From positions 248,001-312,000 of the forward strand of contig MKTW01000001.1 in NCBI GenBank assembly GCA_001898405.1: DNA of 64,000 nt, given 5' to 3'. This stretch comes from Sphingobacteriales bacterium 44-61 (GTDB lineage Bacteria; Bacteroidota; Bacteroidia; Chitinophagales; Chitinophagaceae). This document shows positions 17,953 through 26,791 of the stretch, in pieces (the first letter of the stretch is position 1; each line of letters starts with the position of its first letter). The position numbers were made by a program, and so were the translations under genes. Below the pieces are notes generated by a model that made no database searches, was not told the origin of the DNA, and saw only the letters and a program-made list of their open reading frames with translations.

Positions 17953-20343
17953 TTACTCTGTTCTTAATGATTTTACAGGATTCGACATAGCTGCCCTGAT
18001 AGCCTGGAAGCTTACCGTAAACAACGCAACACCTGTGATAGCAAGTCCGCTGACGATAAAGATGTAAACCGGCACATCTGTACGGTAAACAAAATCCCGC
18101 AGCCATTTCTCTGCCAGTATCCAGGTAATCGGTGCTGCTATAACAAAGGCAATTGCCACAAGGCGGATAAACTGGTTGGCGAGCAAAAGGGTTATTCCTG
18201 CTGATGATGCGCCCAGCACTTTACGGATGCCTATTTCTTTGGTGCGTTGCTGCACTGCATAAGCAGAAAGCCCAAACAATCCAAGACAGGCAAGCAAGAT
18301 CGCAATGGCAGAAAATACGCTGAACACTTTACCTGTTCTCATTTCAGAGTCATACATCTTATTATAATCCTCATCCATGAACCGGTATTCAAAAGGGCGA
18401 TGTGGCGCCAGCTCTTTCCATTTCTTACCCAGGAAAGCAATGGTTTGAGGAAGATTTTTGCCGGTTGTTTTTACCATCATTACAGCTCCCCAATTGTCGG
18501 GGAATAATACCAGTGGTTCAACAGCAGTATGCAATGAAGCAAAATGAAAATCTTTGATAACGGCTTTTACCTCGCCAGGCCGCTGAAGATCGAGGAACAT
18601 TTTTTTACCAATGGCTTCCTGCGGTGTCCAGCCGAGCGCTTTTGCGGCAGATTCGTTCAATACAAACTGGAAATAGTTCTTCGTATAATCCTCATTGGAA
18701 ACATTTACCAGGTCCTGCCTGGTGAGATCTGTTCCTGCAATGATCTGCAGGCTATTGGCTTTGATAAAATCTTCATCAATAGGATTGGCTTTCACACTCA
18801 TCGAATTCTCATTGTTGGGAGAATTGCTCATGGCATAACCGCCCAGGATATTTACCGGGGTTTGATAAGCTTTGGAAACAACCAGTACTTCGGGATTGGT
18901 CTTGAATTCTGTTTTAAACAGATCTGATTTGTCATTCATCTTCGAATCCATCGGCATCACCAGCACATGTTCCCTGTCGTAGCCCAGCTTCCTGGTTTGT
19001 ATGTATTTCAGCTGGCGTTGCATCACGAAGGTGGCGATCACGAGGAAGGCTGAAATAGCAAACTGGAATACCGTAAGTGATTTGCGGAGAAAGTTGCCTG
19101 AGCCTGTGTTCTTAAATGCACCTTTCAACACTTTCACCGGCTGAAATTTTGATAAGATCAATGCAGGATAGCTACCCGCCAAAAGCGATATACCTGCTAA
19201 TATCAAAAGAGCGGAGATCAGCACTCCAGGCTGAAACAGTTGATCCAACTGCAATTTCCGGTCTGCAAGCGTATTGAAAGCCGGCAACAGCATCGCTGCC
19301 AAAGCAAAGCTGAGCAAAAGAGCAACAAACGTGATCAATGCAGATTCACCAATGAACTGCCAGAACACCTGTCCGCGTAAAGCGCCTGATACCTTACGGA
19401 TACCTACTTCCTTCGCCCTCTCCATTGATCTTGCTGTGCTCAGGTTGATATAAGTGAAGCAGGCTATGATCAGTATCAGCAAAGCAATACCACCTGTGAT
19501 ATAGATATAACTGATATTACTGTTCGGTTCAAAACCGTCATAAGGGGAATGCAAATGCACGCTGGTATAAGGCTCCAGGTGATAGTTGATCTTAGTTCCC
19601 TTATCGGTTATTTCCTTTTTCATGAAGGGCTCGATCTTTCCCTGCAGGGAAGCAATGGAAGACCTGTCTTTCAGCAACAGGTAAGTAATAAAGTTGGCAT
19701 TAAAATAGGTCTCTTCCTGTGCCGGTCCCAAACTGGAAAACGAAGCCAGGAAATCAAATTTCAATTGTGAATTGGAAGGGCAATCTGCCGATACACCGGT
19801 CACCTGGTAATTTGTTTGCGCACTCCCCAATTGCAGGGTTTTGCCAACAGGATTATCATTCCCAAAAAACTTCTTCGCTGCGGAGGCGCTGATCACGACC
19901 ATATTCGGTGCTTTCAATACCTGGTCGGCCGTTCCCTGCAGCAGTTTGAAGGATGGGAACACAGAGAAGAAAGTGGAATCAGCAAACAGGAATTTTGCTT
20001 CATTGAATAATTTATCTTCATATTTCACCAGCACAGATCTTCCGCCCGACATCCTCACCCCATCTTCCACTTCAGGAAAATTCCTTTTGAAAGAAGGGAG
20101 CACTTTGGTGCTGGTCATTACCGTTTTTTGCGGTTCTCCGCCATTAAAGCTATAGTCCATCGTAACACGCACAATGCGGTCACTTTTTGCCTGGAACTTA
20201 TCGTAACTCAGCTCATGCTGAATATACAGTACCATTAACAGGCAACAGGTAAGTCCTACTGCAAGACCAGTGAGGTTAATAGCTGTAAAAGCTTTGTTTT
20301 TCCAAAGATTACGGAAAGCGATTTTTAGATAAGTACTAAACAT
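17953..20343 (-). CDS. FtsX/MacB-like ABC permease, second of five
   Basis: 796 residues beginning MFSTYLKIAFRNLWKNKAFTA. The architecture has two periplasmic MacB-type cores and two FtsX bundles, with coupling segments MERAKEVGIRKVSGALR near residue 310 and QQRTKEIGIRKVLGASS near 700. The tail is SNPVKSLRTE. The first gap of any size within the permease block, 91 bp, lies between this gene and the first permease at 20435. That gap is A/T-rich at its ends and shows no hairpin, so readthrough transcription is likely. Confidence 0.9.
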   Translation of the reverse strand: MFSTYLKIAFRNLWKNKAFTAINLTGLAVGLTCCLLMVLYIQHELSYDKFQAKSDRIVRVTMDYSFNGGEPQKTVMTSTKVLPSFKRNFPEVEDGVRMSGGRSVLVKYEDKLFNEAKFLFADSTFFSVFPSFKLLQGTADQVLKAPNMVVISASAAKKFFGNDNPVGKTLQLGSAQTNYQVTGVSADCPSNSQLKFDFLASFSSLGPAQEETYFNANFITYLLLKDRSSIASLQGKIEPFMKKEITDKGTKINYHLEPYTSVHLHSPYDGFEPNSNISYIYITGGIALLILIIACFTYINLSTARSMERAKEVGIRKVSGALRGQVFWQFIGESALITFVALLLSFALAAMLLPAFNTLADRKLQLDQLFQPGVLISALLILAGISLLAGSYPALILSKFQPVKVLKGAFKNTGSGNFLRKSLTVFQFAISAFLVIATFVMQRQLKYIQTRKLGYDREHVLVMPMDSKMNDKSDLFKTEFKTNPEVLVVSKAYQTPVNILGGYAMSNSPNNENSMSVKANPIDEDFIKANSLQIIAGTDLTRQDLVNVSNEDYTKNYFQFVLNESAAKALGWTPQEAIGKKMFLDLQRPGEVKAVIKDFHFASLHTAVEPLVLFPDNWGAVMMVKTTGKNLPQTIAFLGKKWKELAPHRPFEYRFMDEDYNKMYDSEMRTGKVFSVFSAIAILLACLGLFGLSAYAVQQRTKEIGIRKVLGASSAGITLLLANQFIRLVAIAFVIAAPITWILAEKWLRDFVYRTDVPVYIFIVSGLAITGVALFTVSFQAIRAAMSNPVKSLRTE

Positions 20344-20434
20344 GCTGATCTGTATATTAAACCTGATAAAATAATTTCATTACGGCAATTACTTCCAGGA
20401 AATTGCCGTTGAAGAGATGTATGTGGTAAAAAAC

Positions 20435-22855
20435 TTATTCCGAACGTAGTGATTTCACAGGGTTGACCAGGGCTGCTTTCACTGATTTATATCCAACAGT
20501 GACCCATGCTATCACCACGGAGACCAATACGGCCAGTACAAAAACCCATATGCCTATATTGATCCGGTAATTGAAATTGTTCAGCCATTGGCTCATCATA
20601 TACCAGGCCAGTGGTGCAGCTATAGCAAAAGCGATCAGGATAAGAATGGTAAATTCTCTTGAAAAAAGGTAAACGATATGGCCTACTGATGCACCCAATA
20701 CTTTACGTACACCCACTTCTTTTCTGCGCTGCACAGCCATAAAAGAAACCAGTCCGTATAAACCCAGGCAGGAAATGAGAATGGCTATACCGGAAAATAT
20801 TTTATACAACAGGGAGAGCTGGTTTTCCTGGCGGTAAAAGTTCTCAATGCTCTCATCCATGAAATAGCTGCGATTGGCATAAGCCGGGTAATGCTTATCC
20901 CAAACTTTCTGCACGGCATCCCTGGTTTGAGCAAGGTTCTTACTTTTTATTTTCACATTGGTATATCCATATACATCCTGCCTTGAAGTGATGATGGTTG
21001 GCTTGATATCTTCGCGGAGTGAATTGGTTTTAAAATCCTTTACCACCCCAACGATCTTTATCCAGGGGCCTCTGCCCATCCTGATATCCTGACCGATGGC
21101 ATCGGCGGGATTTTTTACCCCCAGCTTCTTAACCAATGTTTCATTCACTACCGCATCCCTTATCGTATCGCTATGTGCATATTCCCGGCCAGCCAGGAAT
21201 TGAACCCCAAACGTTTTAAAATAATCTTCATCTCCAAACTTCATGTAGAGATCAAAATTTTCATCGTCTTTATGGTTATACGCAAAATTGGTTGACCAGT
21301 TATTGTCTGATGAAGGAACATCGCTGCTGAAACTTACTGCTTCAACACCGTTAAGCCTCAGCAGGTCTTGCTTAAAAGCCATTTGTCTCGAAAAGATCAC
21401 GCTGTCTGCATTGCCATTCAATACCAGCACGGCTTCTTTATTAAAACCAAGATCGGCATTCCTTACAGAATTCATTTGACTGATCGCCACAATTGTACAA
21501 ATGATCAGCATCTGCGAAATAGCAAACTGTGTTACCACCAATCCCCTTCTCAGGGAAATGCCGCCGATACTTGCTGAAGTGATCTTATTCTTCAATGCCA
21601 GCATGGGCTTGAAGCCTGACAGTATCAAGGCGGGGTATGCACCGGAAAATAAAGTGACCAGGATCCCTGCCCCGATCATGAACAGCAGCACTGAAGGGGT
21701 GAGCACACTGAGTTTCTCATTGATGGAAGCCACATTACTGATAAATGGCAGGCAGATAGCTGCTATCGCCACTGCCAGCACGATCGCCATTAACACGATA
21801 ATACCTGTTTCCCCCATCATCTGCCAGAACAGGTTAGCACGTTTGCTGCCTAATACTTTCCGGATGCCGACTTCCTTTGAACGGTTGATCGCCTGCGCAG
21901 TGGAAAGATTAATAAAGTTGATGCAAGCCATTACAATGATCAATACCCCGATCAGGGATAGTGTCCATAAAGTAGTTCTGCTGGTGATATGGTCACCGAA
22001 ATTACCGACGCGGCTATCAAAATGCACTAAATCTAATGGCTGCAGAATATTTGTCCTTTGCTGCCGGGTATTGGTACCGGCAGGATAATGTTTTTTACTG
22101 AATGCTTCCAGTCTCTTGTCCATCGTTTCAGGACTCACACCTTTGGGCAGGGTCATAAAGATCTGGTAGTTGCTCGTGATGCTGCCCCATTGAGTGTTAT
22201 AGCCGAAAGTGCCGGGATTATTTTTTGAAGTAATAAATGAGGTAACTATGGCAAGCGGGAAATCAGAATTAGCAGGAATATCCTTTAAAATACCTGCTAC
22301 TTTCAGGTTCATGGTATTATCCATACGGATAAACTGGCCGACGGCGTCCTGCCAGTTACCAAAATATTTCTCCGCCATTTTCTGCGTTAGCACGGTCATA
22401 TTCGGCTCATCCAATACTTCCGGCGAGCCGCTTAACCAGGGAAACTGAAATACTTTGAACAGGTTTGGATCAGCGAAGAACACGCCTGTTTCTTCAATGA
22501 ATTTCTTACCACCTTCAGCATTGGGATCTTTGCCCAATACCGTTACCTGGCTTCCATAGCTGGAATACAGGGAACCGACAGTCAACTCAGGCATATCCAC
22601 CTTCAACGCATCCAGTACAGGATATGGAACGCCCGGGTGATACTCTTCACCCTCGGTCGTCATACTCTTCGTAATAATGTGGTAGATGGATTGGTGACCC
22701 GGTAAGAATTTGTCGTAGCTCATTTCATACCTTACTACCATAAAAAGAAGCAGGCAGGCGGCAATACCAATAGCCAGTCCAAACACATTAAGAAATGAGA
22801 AAGCTTTATGCCGTATAATGTTCCGGAAAGCCACTTTGATGTAATTCCTGAGCAT
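20435..22855 (-). CDS. FtsX/MacB-like ABC permease, first of five
   Basis: 806 residues, starting MLRNYIKVAFRNIIRHKAFS. Coupling segments are INRSKEVGIRKVLGSKR near residue 320 and VQRRKEVGVRKVLGASV near 710, and the tail is VNPVKSLRSE. It is the first permease after the ATPase at 22891 (35-bp gap) and therefore the natural partner of that ATPase. The periplasmic domains differ strongly from the other copies. This is expected if each permease handles a different substrate or if different permeases form heteromeric complexes; the sequence alone cannot separate these. Confidence 0.9.
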   Translation of the reverse strand: MLRNYIKVAFRNIIRHKAFSFLNVFGLAIGIAACLLLFMVVRYEMSYDKFLPGHQSIYHIITKSMTTEGEEYHPGVPYPVLDALKVDMPELTVGSLYSSYGSQVTVLGKDPNAEGGKKFIEETGVFFADPNLFKVFQFPWLSGSPEVLDEPNMTVLTQKMAEKYFGNWQDAVGQFIRMDNTMNLKVAGILKDIPANSDFPLAIVTSFITSKNNPGTFGYNTQWGSITSNYQIFMTLPKGVSPETMDKRLEAFSKKHYPAGTNTRQQRTNILQPLDLVHFDSRVGNFGDHITSRTTLWTLSLIGVLIIVMACINFINLSTAQAINRSKEVGIRKVLGSKRANLFWQMMGETGIIVLMAIVLAVAIAAICLPFISNVASINEKLSVLTPSVLLFMIGAGILVTLFSGAYPALILSGFKPMLALKNKITSASIGGISLRRGLVVTQFAISQMLIICTIVAISQMNSVRNADLGFNKEAVLVLNGNADSVIFSRQMAFKQDLLRLNGVEAVSFSSDVPSSDNNWSTNFAYNHKDDENFDLYMKFGDEDYFKTFGVQFLAGREYAHSDTIRDAVVNETLVKKLGVKNPADAIGQDIRMGRGPWIKIVGVVKDFKTNSLREDIKPTIITSRQDVYGYTNVKIKSKNLAQTRDAVQKVWDKHYPAYANRSYFMDESIENFYRQENQLSLLYKIFSGIAILISCLGLYGLVSFMAVQRRKEVGVRKVLGASVGHIVYLFSREFTILILIAFAIAAPLAWYMMSQWLNNFNYRINIGIWVFVLAVLVSVVIAWVTVGYKSVKAALVNPVKSLRSE

Positions 22856-22890
22856 ATCTTCTTGCTATAGGAGTAGGTGAAATGAATTGA

Positions 22891-23568
22891 TTAAACCATG
22901 ATGTTTTCTAATACAGTCTGCCCGTCGAGCATGCGGATGATGCGGTGACTGTAACGGGCATCATGCTCACTGTGTGTTACCATTACGATAGTAGTACCCT
23001 GCTCATTCAGGTCAGTCAGCATTTGCATTACTTCATTACCATTGCTGGAATCAAGATTACCGGTAGGCTCATCCGCCAGGATCAGTTTGGGATTATTTAC
23101 TACAGCCCTGGCTACAGCCACACGCTGTTGTTGACCACCGGATAATTGCTGAGGGTAGTGGTTCCGGCGGTGCATGATCTGTACTTTGTCCAGCACTTCA
23201 TCCACCCTTTTCTTTCTTTCAGCAGCCTTTACACCGGTATAGATGAGGGGAAGCTCCACGTTCTCAAAAACAGTAAGTTCATCAATCAGGTTAAAGCTCT
23301 GGAACACGAACCCAATATTTCTTTTCCGGAGATCAGCACGTCTTCTTTCGTTGAATTTGGCCACTTCAATGCCATTGAATACAAAACTTCCTGCATCAGG
23401 GTCATCCAGCAAACCAAGAATATTCAGCAACGTGGACTTACCACAACCGGAGGGACCCATAATAGCCACAAACTCACCTTCTTTTACATCAATGGTAAGT
23501 TTATTCAGGGCTACTGTTTCCACTTCTTCGGTGCGGTAGATTTTTTCAAGATTAGTGATCTTAATCAT
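22891..23568 (-). CDS. ABC transporter ATPase, MacB/LolD type (first copy)
   Basis: 225 residues with every expected ABC motif intact: Walker A GPSGCGKST near residue 39, Q-loop region FVFQSFNLIDELTV, signature LSGGQQQRVAVARA, Walker B LILADEPTGN, D-loop GNLDS, and the switch histidine in VTHSEHDA. It belongs to the class that powers FtsX-type permeases such as MacB and LolCE. It lies between the small exported protein (30 bp) and the first permease (35 bp) in the minus-strand efflux locus. Being canonical, it is the likelier general motor for the five permeases. Confidence 0.93.
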   Translation of the reverse strand: MIKITNLEKIYRTEEVETVALNKLTIDVKEGEFVAIMGPSGCGKSTLLNILGLLDDPDAGSFVFNGIEVAKFNERRRADLRKRNIGFVFQSFNLIDELTVFENVELPLIYTGVKAAERKKRVDEVLDKVQIMHRRNHYPQQLSGGQQQRVAVARAVVNNPKLILADEPTGNLDSSNGNEVMQMLTDLNEQGTTIVMVTHSEHDARYSHRIIRMLDGQTVLENIMV

Positions 23569-23598
23569 TTCAGATTGTTTATTTAGGTGAAGAGTATC

Positions 23599-23805
23599 TT
23601 ACATATTGAGTACAAAAAAACCAACAGGCGACAGGTCAAAACTTTCCCTTTTCCCGGCCTCGCATGCTGCTGGTGCTTTAGTTTTGGCCACTTCATTAAT
23701 GGTATTATCCATATCCAGGGCCGAACTGTAATACCTCTGCCTCGCCGAGGAGATCATGCTCATAAAGCAGATCAGGAAGAAGAGATAAATTGATTTCTGT
23801 TTCAT
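23599..23805 (-). CDS. Small exported protein within the efflux operon
   Basis: 68 residues from the ATG at 23805 (MKQKSIYLFFLICFMSMISS); the open frame runs up to 23838. The N-terminus looks like a signal peptide or single membrane anchor: KQK, then about 13 hydrophobic residues, then SSARQRY. The rest is a short polar tail with one cysteine (APAACEAG). It lies between adaptor and ATPase genes, in the same direction, with gaps of 55 and 30 bp. It could be a small accessory subunit. It has no recognisable family and could be non-coding spacer that happens to be open. Confidence 0.45.
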   Translation of the reverse strand: MKQKSIYLFFLICFMSMISSARQRYYSSALDMDNTINEVAKTKAPAACEAGKRESFDLSPVGFFVLNM

Positions 23806-23860
23806 GGTTTGTTTTTTATTGTACGTTGTTCGCGGCATCTTGTTACGAATAATGCACAGT

Positions 23861-25114
23861 TTATTTTTTCAGCACTAATTCCTGCATATCCCCATAGTTC
23901 TCATAGCTCGAGGTCACCACTTTGTCCCCTTCTTTCAAACCGCTCATTACCTGGTAAAAATCAGGGCTCTGCATACCAAGCTGTATATCCACTTTATAGG
24001 CAGTTTTTCCGTCTTCGCTTAATTTGAATATCCAGTTGCCTCCGGTTTGCTGATGAAACCCACCCCTTGGAAGCAGCAGTGCCATTGTTTCTTCGCTCAA
24101 TGCAAGTCCGATCTGAAGGGTTTGTCCGCGGCGGATATTCTGAGGCGCTTCGCCCTCAAATTCCATGTCCACCTGGAACCGGCCATTGGTTACCTGGGTG
24201 TACACTTTTTTAATTATCAGCTTATATTGCTTATTGGCAAAAGTGAAAGTGCCGCCAAGGCCTGTATAGATCCGGGAAATATAATGTTCATCAATATCCG
24301 CCCTTACTTTAAAACCGCTCAGTACATCGATCTGTCCCAGTCTTTCCCCCTTATTTTTGGATTGGCCGATCTCCGCATCCAGCGAGGTCAATTGACCATC
24401 AACCGGCGCCCTTACAATAAGATCGCCTACTTTTTTACGCATTACGTTCAATGCATTTTGCGTACGGCCATAGGATTGTTTAGCCTGGTCAAATTCCTGC
24501 TTAACAGAAAGGGAATCCTGGTTCAGGATCTGCCTGGACAATTGCTGTTTTGCTAATTGATAATTGTAATCATTCTCCGATTTCTTGAATTCCTGCAAGC
24601 CGATGGCTTTTTCTTCGTAGAGATGTTTATTGAGTTTGTATAAACGTTCTGCTTCTTTCAGCTGGCTTTCCACATCCGTCATCTGGTTCAGTTTGCCGAT
24701 CGTGTTCTGACGGGCAGCATTCTGCGAGATCTGCATTTGGGTAAGCAGGTTATATACGGAGGTTTCCTGGTTCACCAGATTCAGCTCCAGGTCTGTATTA
24801 GACAGGCGCAGAATAGGTTCCCCCTTTTTCATTACAGCACCATCCTCCACATATTTTTCTTCCACCCTTCCGCCTTCCAGTGCATCCAGGTAAATCGTGG
24901 TCACGGGCATCACCACGCCATTCACAGGAATGAATTCCAGGAAAGGCCCTTTCTTGATCTCGCTGATGGTAATGCGTTCAACATCTACATTCAATTGTGA
25001 TTTTTTGGTGGTAGCGATATAGCTGGCTACAGCAAGGGTGGCAATGCCCAGTACGCCGACCAACGTAAGTATTCTTTTCTTACCCCATTTCTTTTTTGCA
25101 ATTACTCGATCCAC
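23861..25114 (-). CDS. HlyD/MacA-type periplasmic adaptor protein
   Basis: 417 residues. One membrane anchor near residues 14-33 follows a basic start (AKKKWGKKR). Then come the beta-barrel and lipoyl half (EFIPVNGVVMPVTTIYLDALEGGRVEEKYVEDGAVMKKGEPIL), a long coiled coil at about 100-215 rich in Q, N and K, the second lipoyl half (LIVRAPVDGQLTSLDAEIGQ), and a C-terminal membrane-proximal domain ending VVTSSYENYGDMQELVLKK. It bridges the inner-membrane permeases and the TolC channel. The start appears to be GTG at 25114, because no ATG lies nearer to the anchor. It is the promoter-proximal gene of the efflux locus, divergent from the response regulator at 25433. Confidence 0.92.
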   Translation of the reverse strand: MDRVIAKKKWGKKRILTLVGVLGIATLAVASYIATTKKSQLNVDVERITISEIKKGPFLEFIPVNGVVMPVTTIYLDALEGGRVEEKYVEDGAVMKKGEPILRLSNTDLELNLVNQETSVYNLLTQMQISQNAARQNTIGKLNQMTDVESQLKEAERLYKLNKHLYEEKAIGLQEFKKSENDYNYQLAKQQLSRQILNQDSLSVKQEFDQAKQSYGRTQNALNVMRKKVGDLIVRAPVDGQLTSLDAEIGQSKNKGERLGQIDVLSGFKVRADIDEHYISRIYTGLGGTFTFANKQYKLIIKKVYTQVTNGRFQVDMEFEGEAPQNIRRGQTLQIGLALSEETMALLLPRGGFHQQTGGNWIFKLSEDGKTAYKVDIQLGMQSPDFYQVMSGLKEGDKVVTSSYENYGDMQELVLKK

Positions 25115-25205
25115 TGATATATAACTTTAATGATTAATAGCTCCCTGTTTTTGCCGGTCTGTTCCGACAGGTTTTGCAGGACGACAACCCAGTTAAGTCA
25201 TAAAT

Positions 25206-25211
25206 ATGCCA
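25206..25211 (-). promoter_or_regulatory. Possible -24 element (TGGCAT) of the adaptor operon
   Basis: TGGCAT on the minus strand lies 67 bp from the shared motif at 25278, nearly the same distance as the TGGCAT at 10644-10649 from its motif copy at 10713 (64 bp). The matching -12 position reads TGACT rather than TTGCA, so a sigma-54 promoter here is weak on sequence alone. An alternative GG-N10-GC pair on the minus strand at 25189-25176 has the exact core spacing but a poor -24 box. Confidence 0.25.
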
Positions 25212-25277
25212 GTTCCGAATACTATTGATTTACAGACAATTACATTAAAAATAGCTTAAAAATCGTTCTCTTTCGAT

Positions 25278-25303
25278 ACAACCACTGTCCGATTTTGATA
25301 CAG
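25278..25303. promoter_or_regulatory. Shared activator-site candidate upstream of the adaptor operon
   Basis: ACAACCACTGTCCGATTTTGA (25278-25298) matches the 21 bases at 10713-10733 at 16 positions, including an identical ACTGTCCGA. The element continues to ACAG at 25303, forming CTGT-N11-ACAG; the 10-kb copy has N10. Both copies are in the same orientation and 140-165 bp upstream of a minus-strand efflux gene. This suggests a binding site for a common regulator, most simply the NtrC-type protein encoded next door. Confidence 0.45.
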
Positions 25304-25335
25304 CCTTCTGAACAGGGTTTTTTATTAAAGAATTA

Positions 25336-25367
25336 GTTGCCACCACTTTGTAATTATGGTATACTTG
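25336..25367 (+). promoter_or_regulatory. Promoter candidate for the NtrC-type regulator gene
   Basis: GTTG at 25336-25339, a 20-bp spacer and TATACTTG at 25360-25367 resemble the Bacteroidetes housekeeping promoter (TTTG, about 19-21 bp, TAnnTTTG). The -7 element matches 7 of 8 defined or free positions. Transcription would start near 25374, about 59 bases before the ATG at 25433. Confidence 0.4.
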
Positions 25368-25432
25368 CAGTAATGTGTTTTCCGGCAGCAACAGCTACCG
25401 GAAACTGAATGTTGAGTCCTCAAAAAGATAAT

Positions 25433-26791
25433 ATGAACCTAAAGAATGCCTCCATCCTGATCATAGATGATGATACCGATGTGCTCACCGCTGTGCGGCT
25501 TTTATTGAAAACAGAAGTAAAAGATGTTGTAACGGAAAAGAACCCTGAAAACCTTCGCTGGCATTTGTCAAAAGACAGCTTTGATGTGATACTGCTCGAT
25601 ATGAATTTCAATAGTTCCATCAATACCGGCAATGAAGGCTTATTCTGGCTGAAAGAGATCCGCAAATTAAGGCCCGACACAGCCGTGATCATGATCACTG
25701 CATACGGGGATATTGACCTGGCCGTACGTTCCCTCAAAGAAGGTGCTTCCGATTTCGTAGTAAAACCCTGGCATAATGAAAAACTGATCAGCACTATCAA
25801 AGAGATCCTGAAACGTAAGGGCACAAAAACAGGTGCTGCTTCCATTATATCTGCTGATTCCATTATCGGCAAGGAATTGCTGGGAGAGTCGGAAGCCATG
25901 CAGCAGATCTTTTATAAAACAGAAAAAATTGCCCCTACCGATGCCAATATCCTGATCCTGGGAGAGAATGGCACAGGTAAAGACCTTATTGCAAAAGCTA
26001 TTCATCAGCAATCATTGCGCGCTGCGCAGCCTCTCGTGAAAGTAGATGTGGGCGCATTAACGGAAACATTGTTCGAAAGTGAGCTTTTCGGACATAAGAA
26101 GGGTGCTTTTACCGATGCACGTGAAGACAGGCCCGGCCGTTTTGAAGCCGCGGATAAAGGCACATTGTTTCTCGATGAGATCGGCAATATCCCTCTTCAC
26201 CTGCAGGCCAAACTGCTAAGCGTATTACAGAACCGCCAGGTGATGCGGCTGGGTAGCAATGAACCTGTGCCGGTCGATATCCGCCTGGTTTGTGCTACCA
26301 ATGTTCCCTTAACAGAGCTGGCCAATGAAAGCCGTTTCCGGAAAGATCTTATCTACCGTATCAACACCGTTGAAATAACTGTGCCCCCGCTCCGCAAACG
26401 CGGCAATGATATTATTTTGCTGGCCCGTCATTTTGCGAAACTCTACAGCAACAAATACATGAAACCCACACCGGATTTTGATACAAAGGCCCTGGAAAAG
26501 CTGATGAATCATCACTATCCCGGCAACGTCAGGGAATTGCAGTATATCATTGAAAGGGCGGTGATCATGGCAGATGAAGACGTGTTGCAGGCAAAGGACC
26601 TGATCTTCTCTCCAATTGAAACTTCATCGCCTGTAGAAACCGAACCGGCAGAAATGAAACTGAGTTCTGTTGAAAAGAACACGATCCTGAAAGTGATCGA
26701 GAAACATAATGGCAATATCACCAAAGCAGCCAAGGAGCTGGGACTGACCCGCACTGCTTTGTACAGAAGACTTAGCAAGTATGACATTTAA
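25433..26791 (+). CDS. NtrC-type sigma-54-dependent response regulator
   Basis: 452 residues from the ATG at 25433 (MNLKNASILIIDDDTD); an upstream in-frame ATG at 25409 adds eight residues. The receiver domain spans about 5-125, with acidic pocket DDD at 12-14 and phospho-acceptor Asp56 in VILLDMN. The AAA+ domain at about 145-380 has Walker A GENGTGKD, Walker B GTLFLDEIGN, and the sigma-54 contact loop reading GAFTDA instead of GAFTGA. A Fis-type helix-turn-helix closes the protein (NITKAAKELGLTRTALYRRL). It is coupled to the histidine kinase at 26781 and divergent from the efflux operon, which is its probable target. Confidence 0.93.
   Translation: MNLKNASILIIDDDTDVLTAVRLLLKTEVKDVVTEKNPENLRWHLSKDSFDVILLDMNFNSSINTGNEGLFWLKEIRKLRPDTAVIMITAYGDIDLAVRSLKEGASDFVVKPWHNEKLISTIKEILKRKGTKTGAASIISADSIIGKELLGESEAMQQIFYKTEKIAPTDANILILGENGTGKDLIAKAIHQQSLRAAQPLVKVDVGALTETLFESELFGHKKGAFTDAREDRPGRFEAADKGTLFLDEIGNIPLHLQAKLLSVLQNRQVMRLGSNEPVPVDIRLVCATNVPLTELANESRFRKDLIYRINTVEITVPPLRKRGNDIILLARHFAKLYSNKYMKPTPDFDTKALEKLMNHHYPGNVRELQYIIERAVIMADEDVLQAKDLIFSPIETSSPVETEPAEMKLSSVEKNTILKVIEKHNGNITKAAKELGLTRTALYRRLSKYDI

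Larger units (their letters stand above)
25115..25432. other. 318-bp divergent regulatory region between efflux operon and regulator gene
   Basis: No gene fits here. The region carries the promoter candidates for both directions. TGGCAT (minus strand, 25206-25211) is a possible -24 element for the adaptor operon. A 13-mer ATAGCTTAAAAAT at 25251-25263 also occurs at 10599-10611. The motif ACTGTCCGA at 25284-25292 is shared with 10719-10727. GTTG-N20-TATACTTG ends at 25367 and is a possible housekeeping promoter of the regulator. The short dyad CTGT-TCCG-ACAG at 25160-25171 is also noted. Confidence 0.5.

Noticed and set aside
21501-22088. 195-codon plus-strand open frame inside the first permease gene
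   Set aside because: Antisense shadow of an FtsX-type permease with intact motifs.
10796-22855. Tandem similar permease genes as a recent DNA repeat
   Set aside because: The five genes share architecture and motifs but differ widely in sequence; this is old duplication, not a repeat array or assembly artefact.
25176-25189. GG-N10-GC pair as sigma-54 promoter of the adaptor operon
   Set aside because: Core spacing is exact, but the -24 box lacks TGGCA. The TGGCAT at 25206-25211 has better spacing to the shared motif, though a poor -12. Neither is convincing alone.
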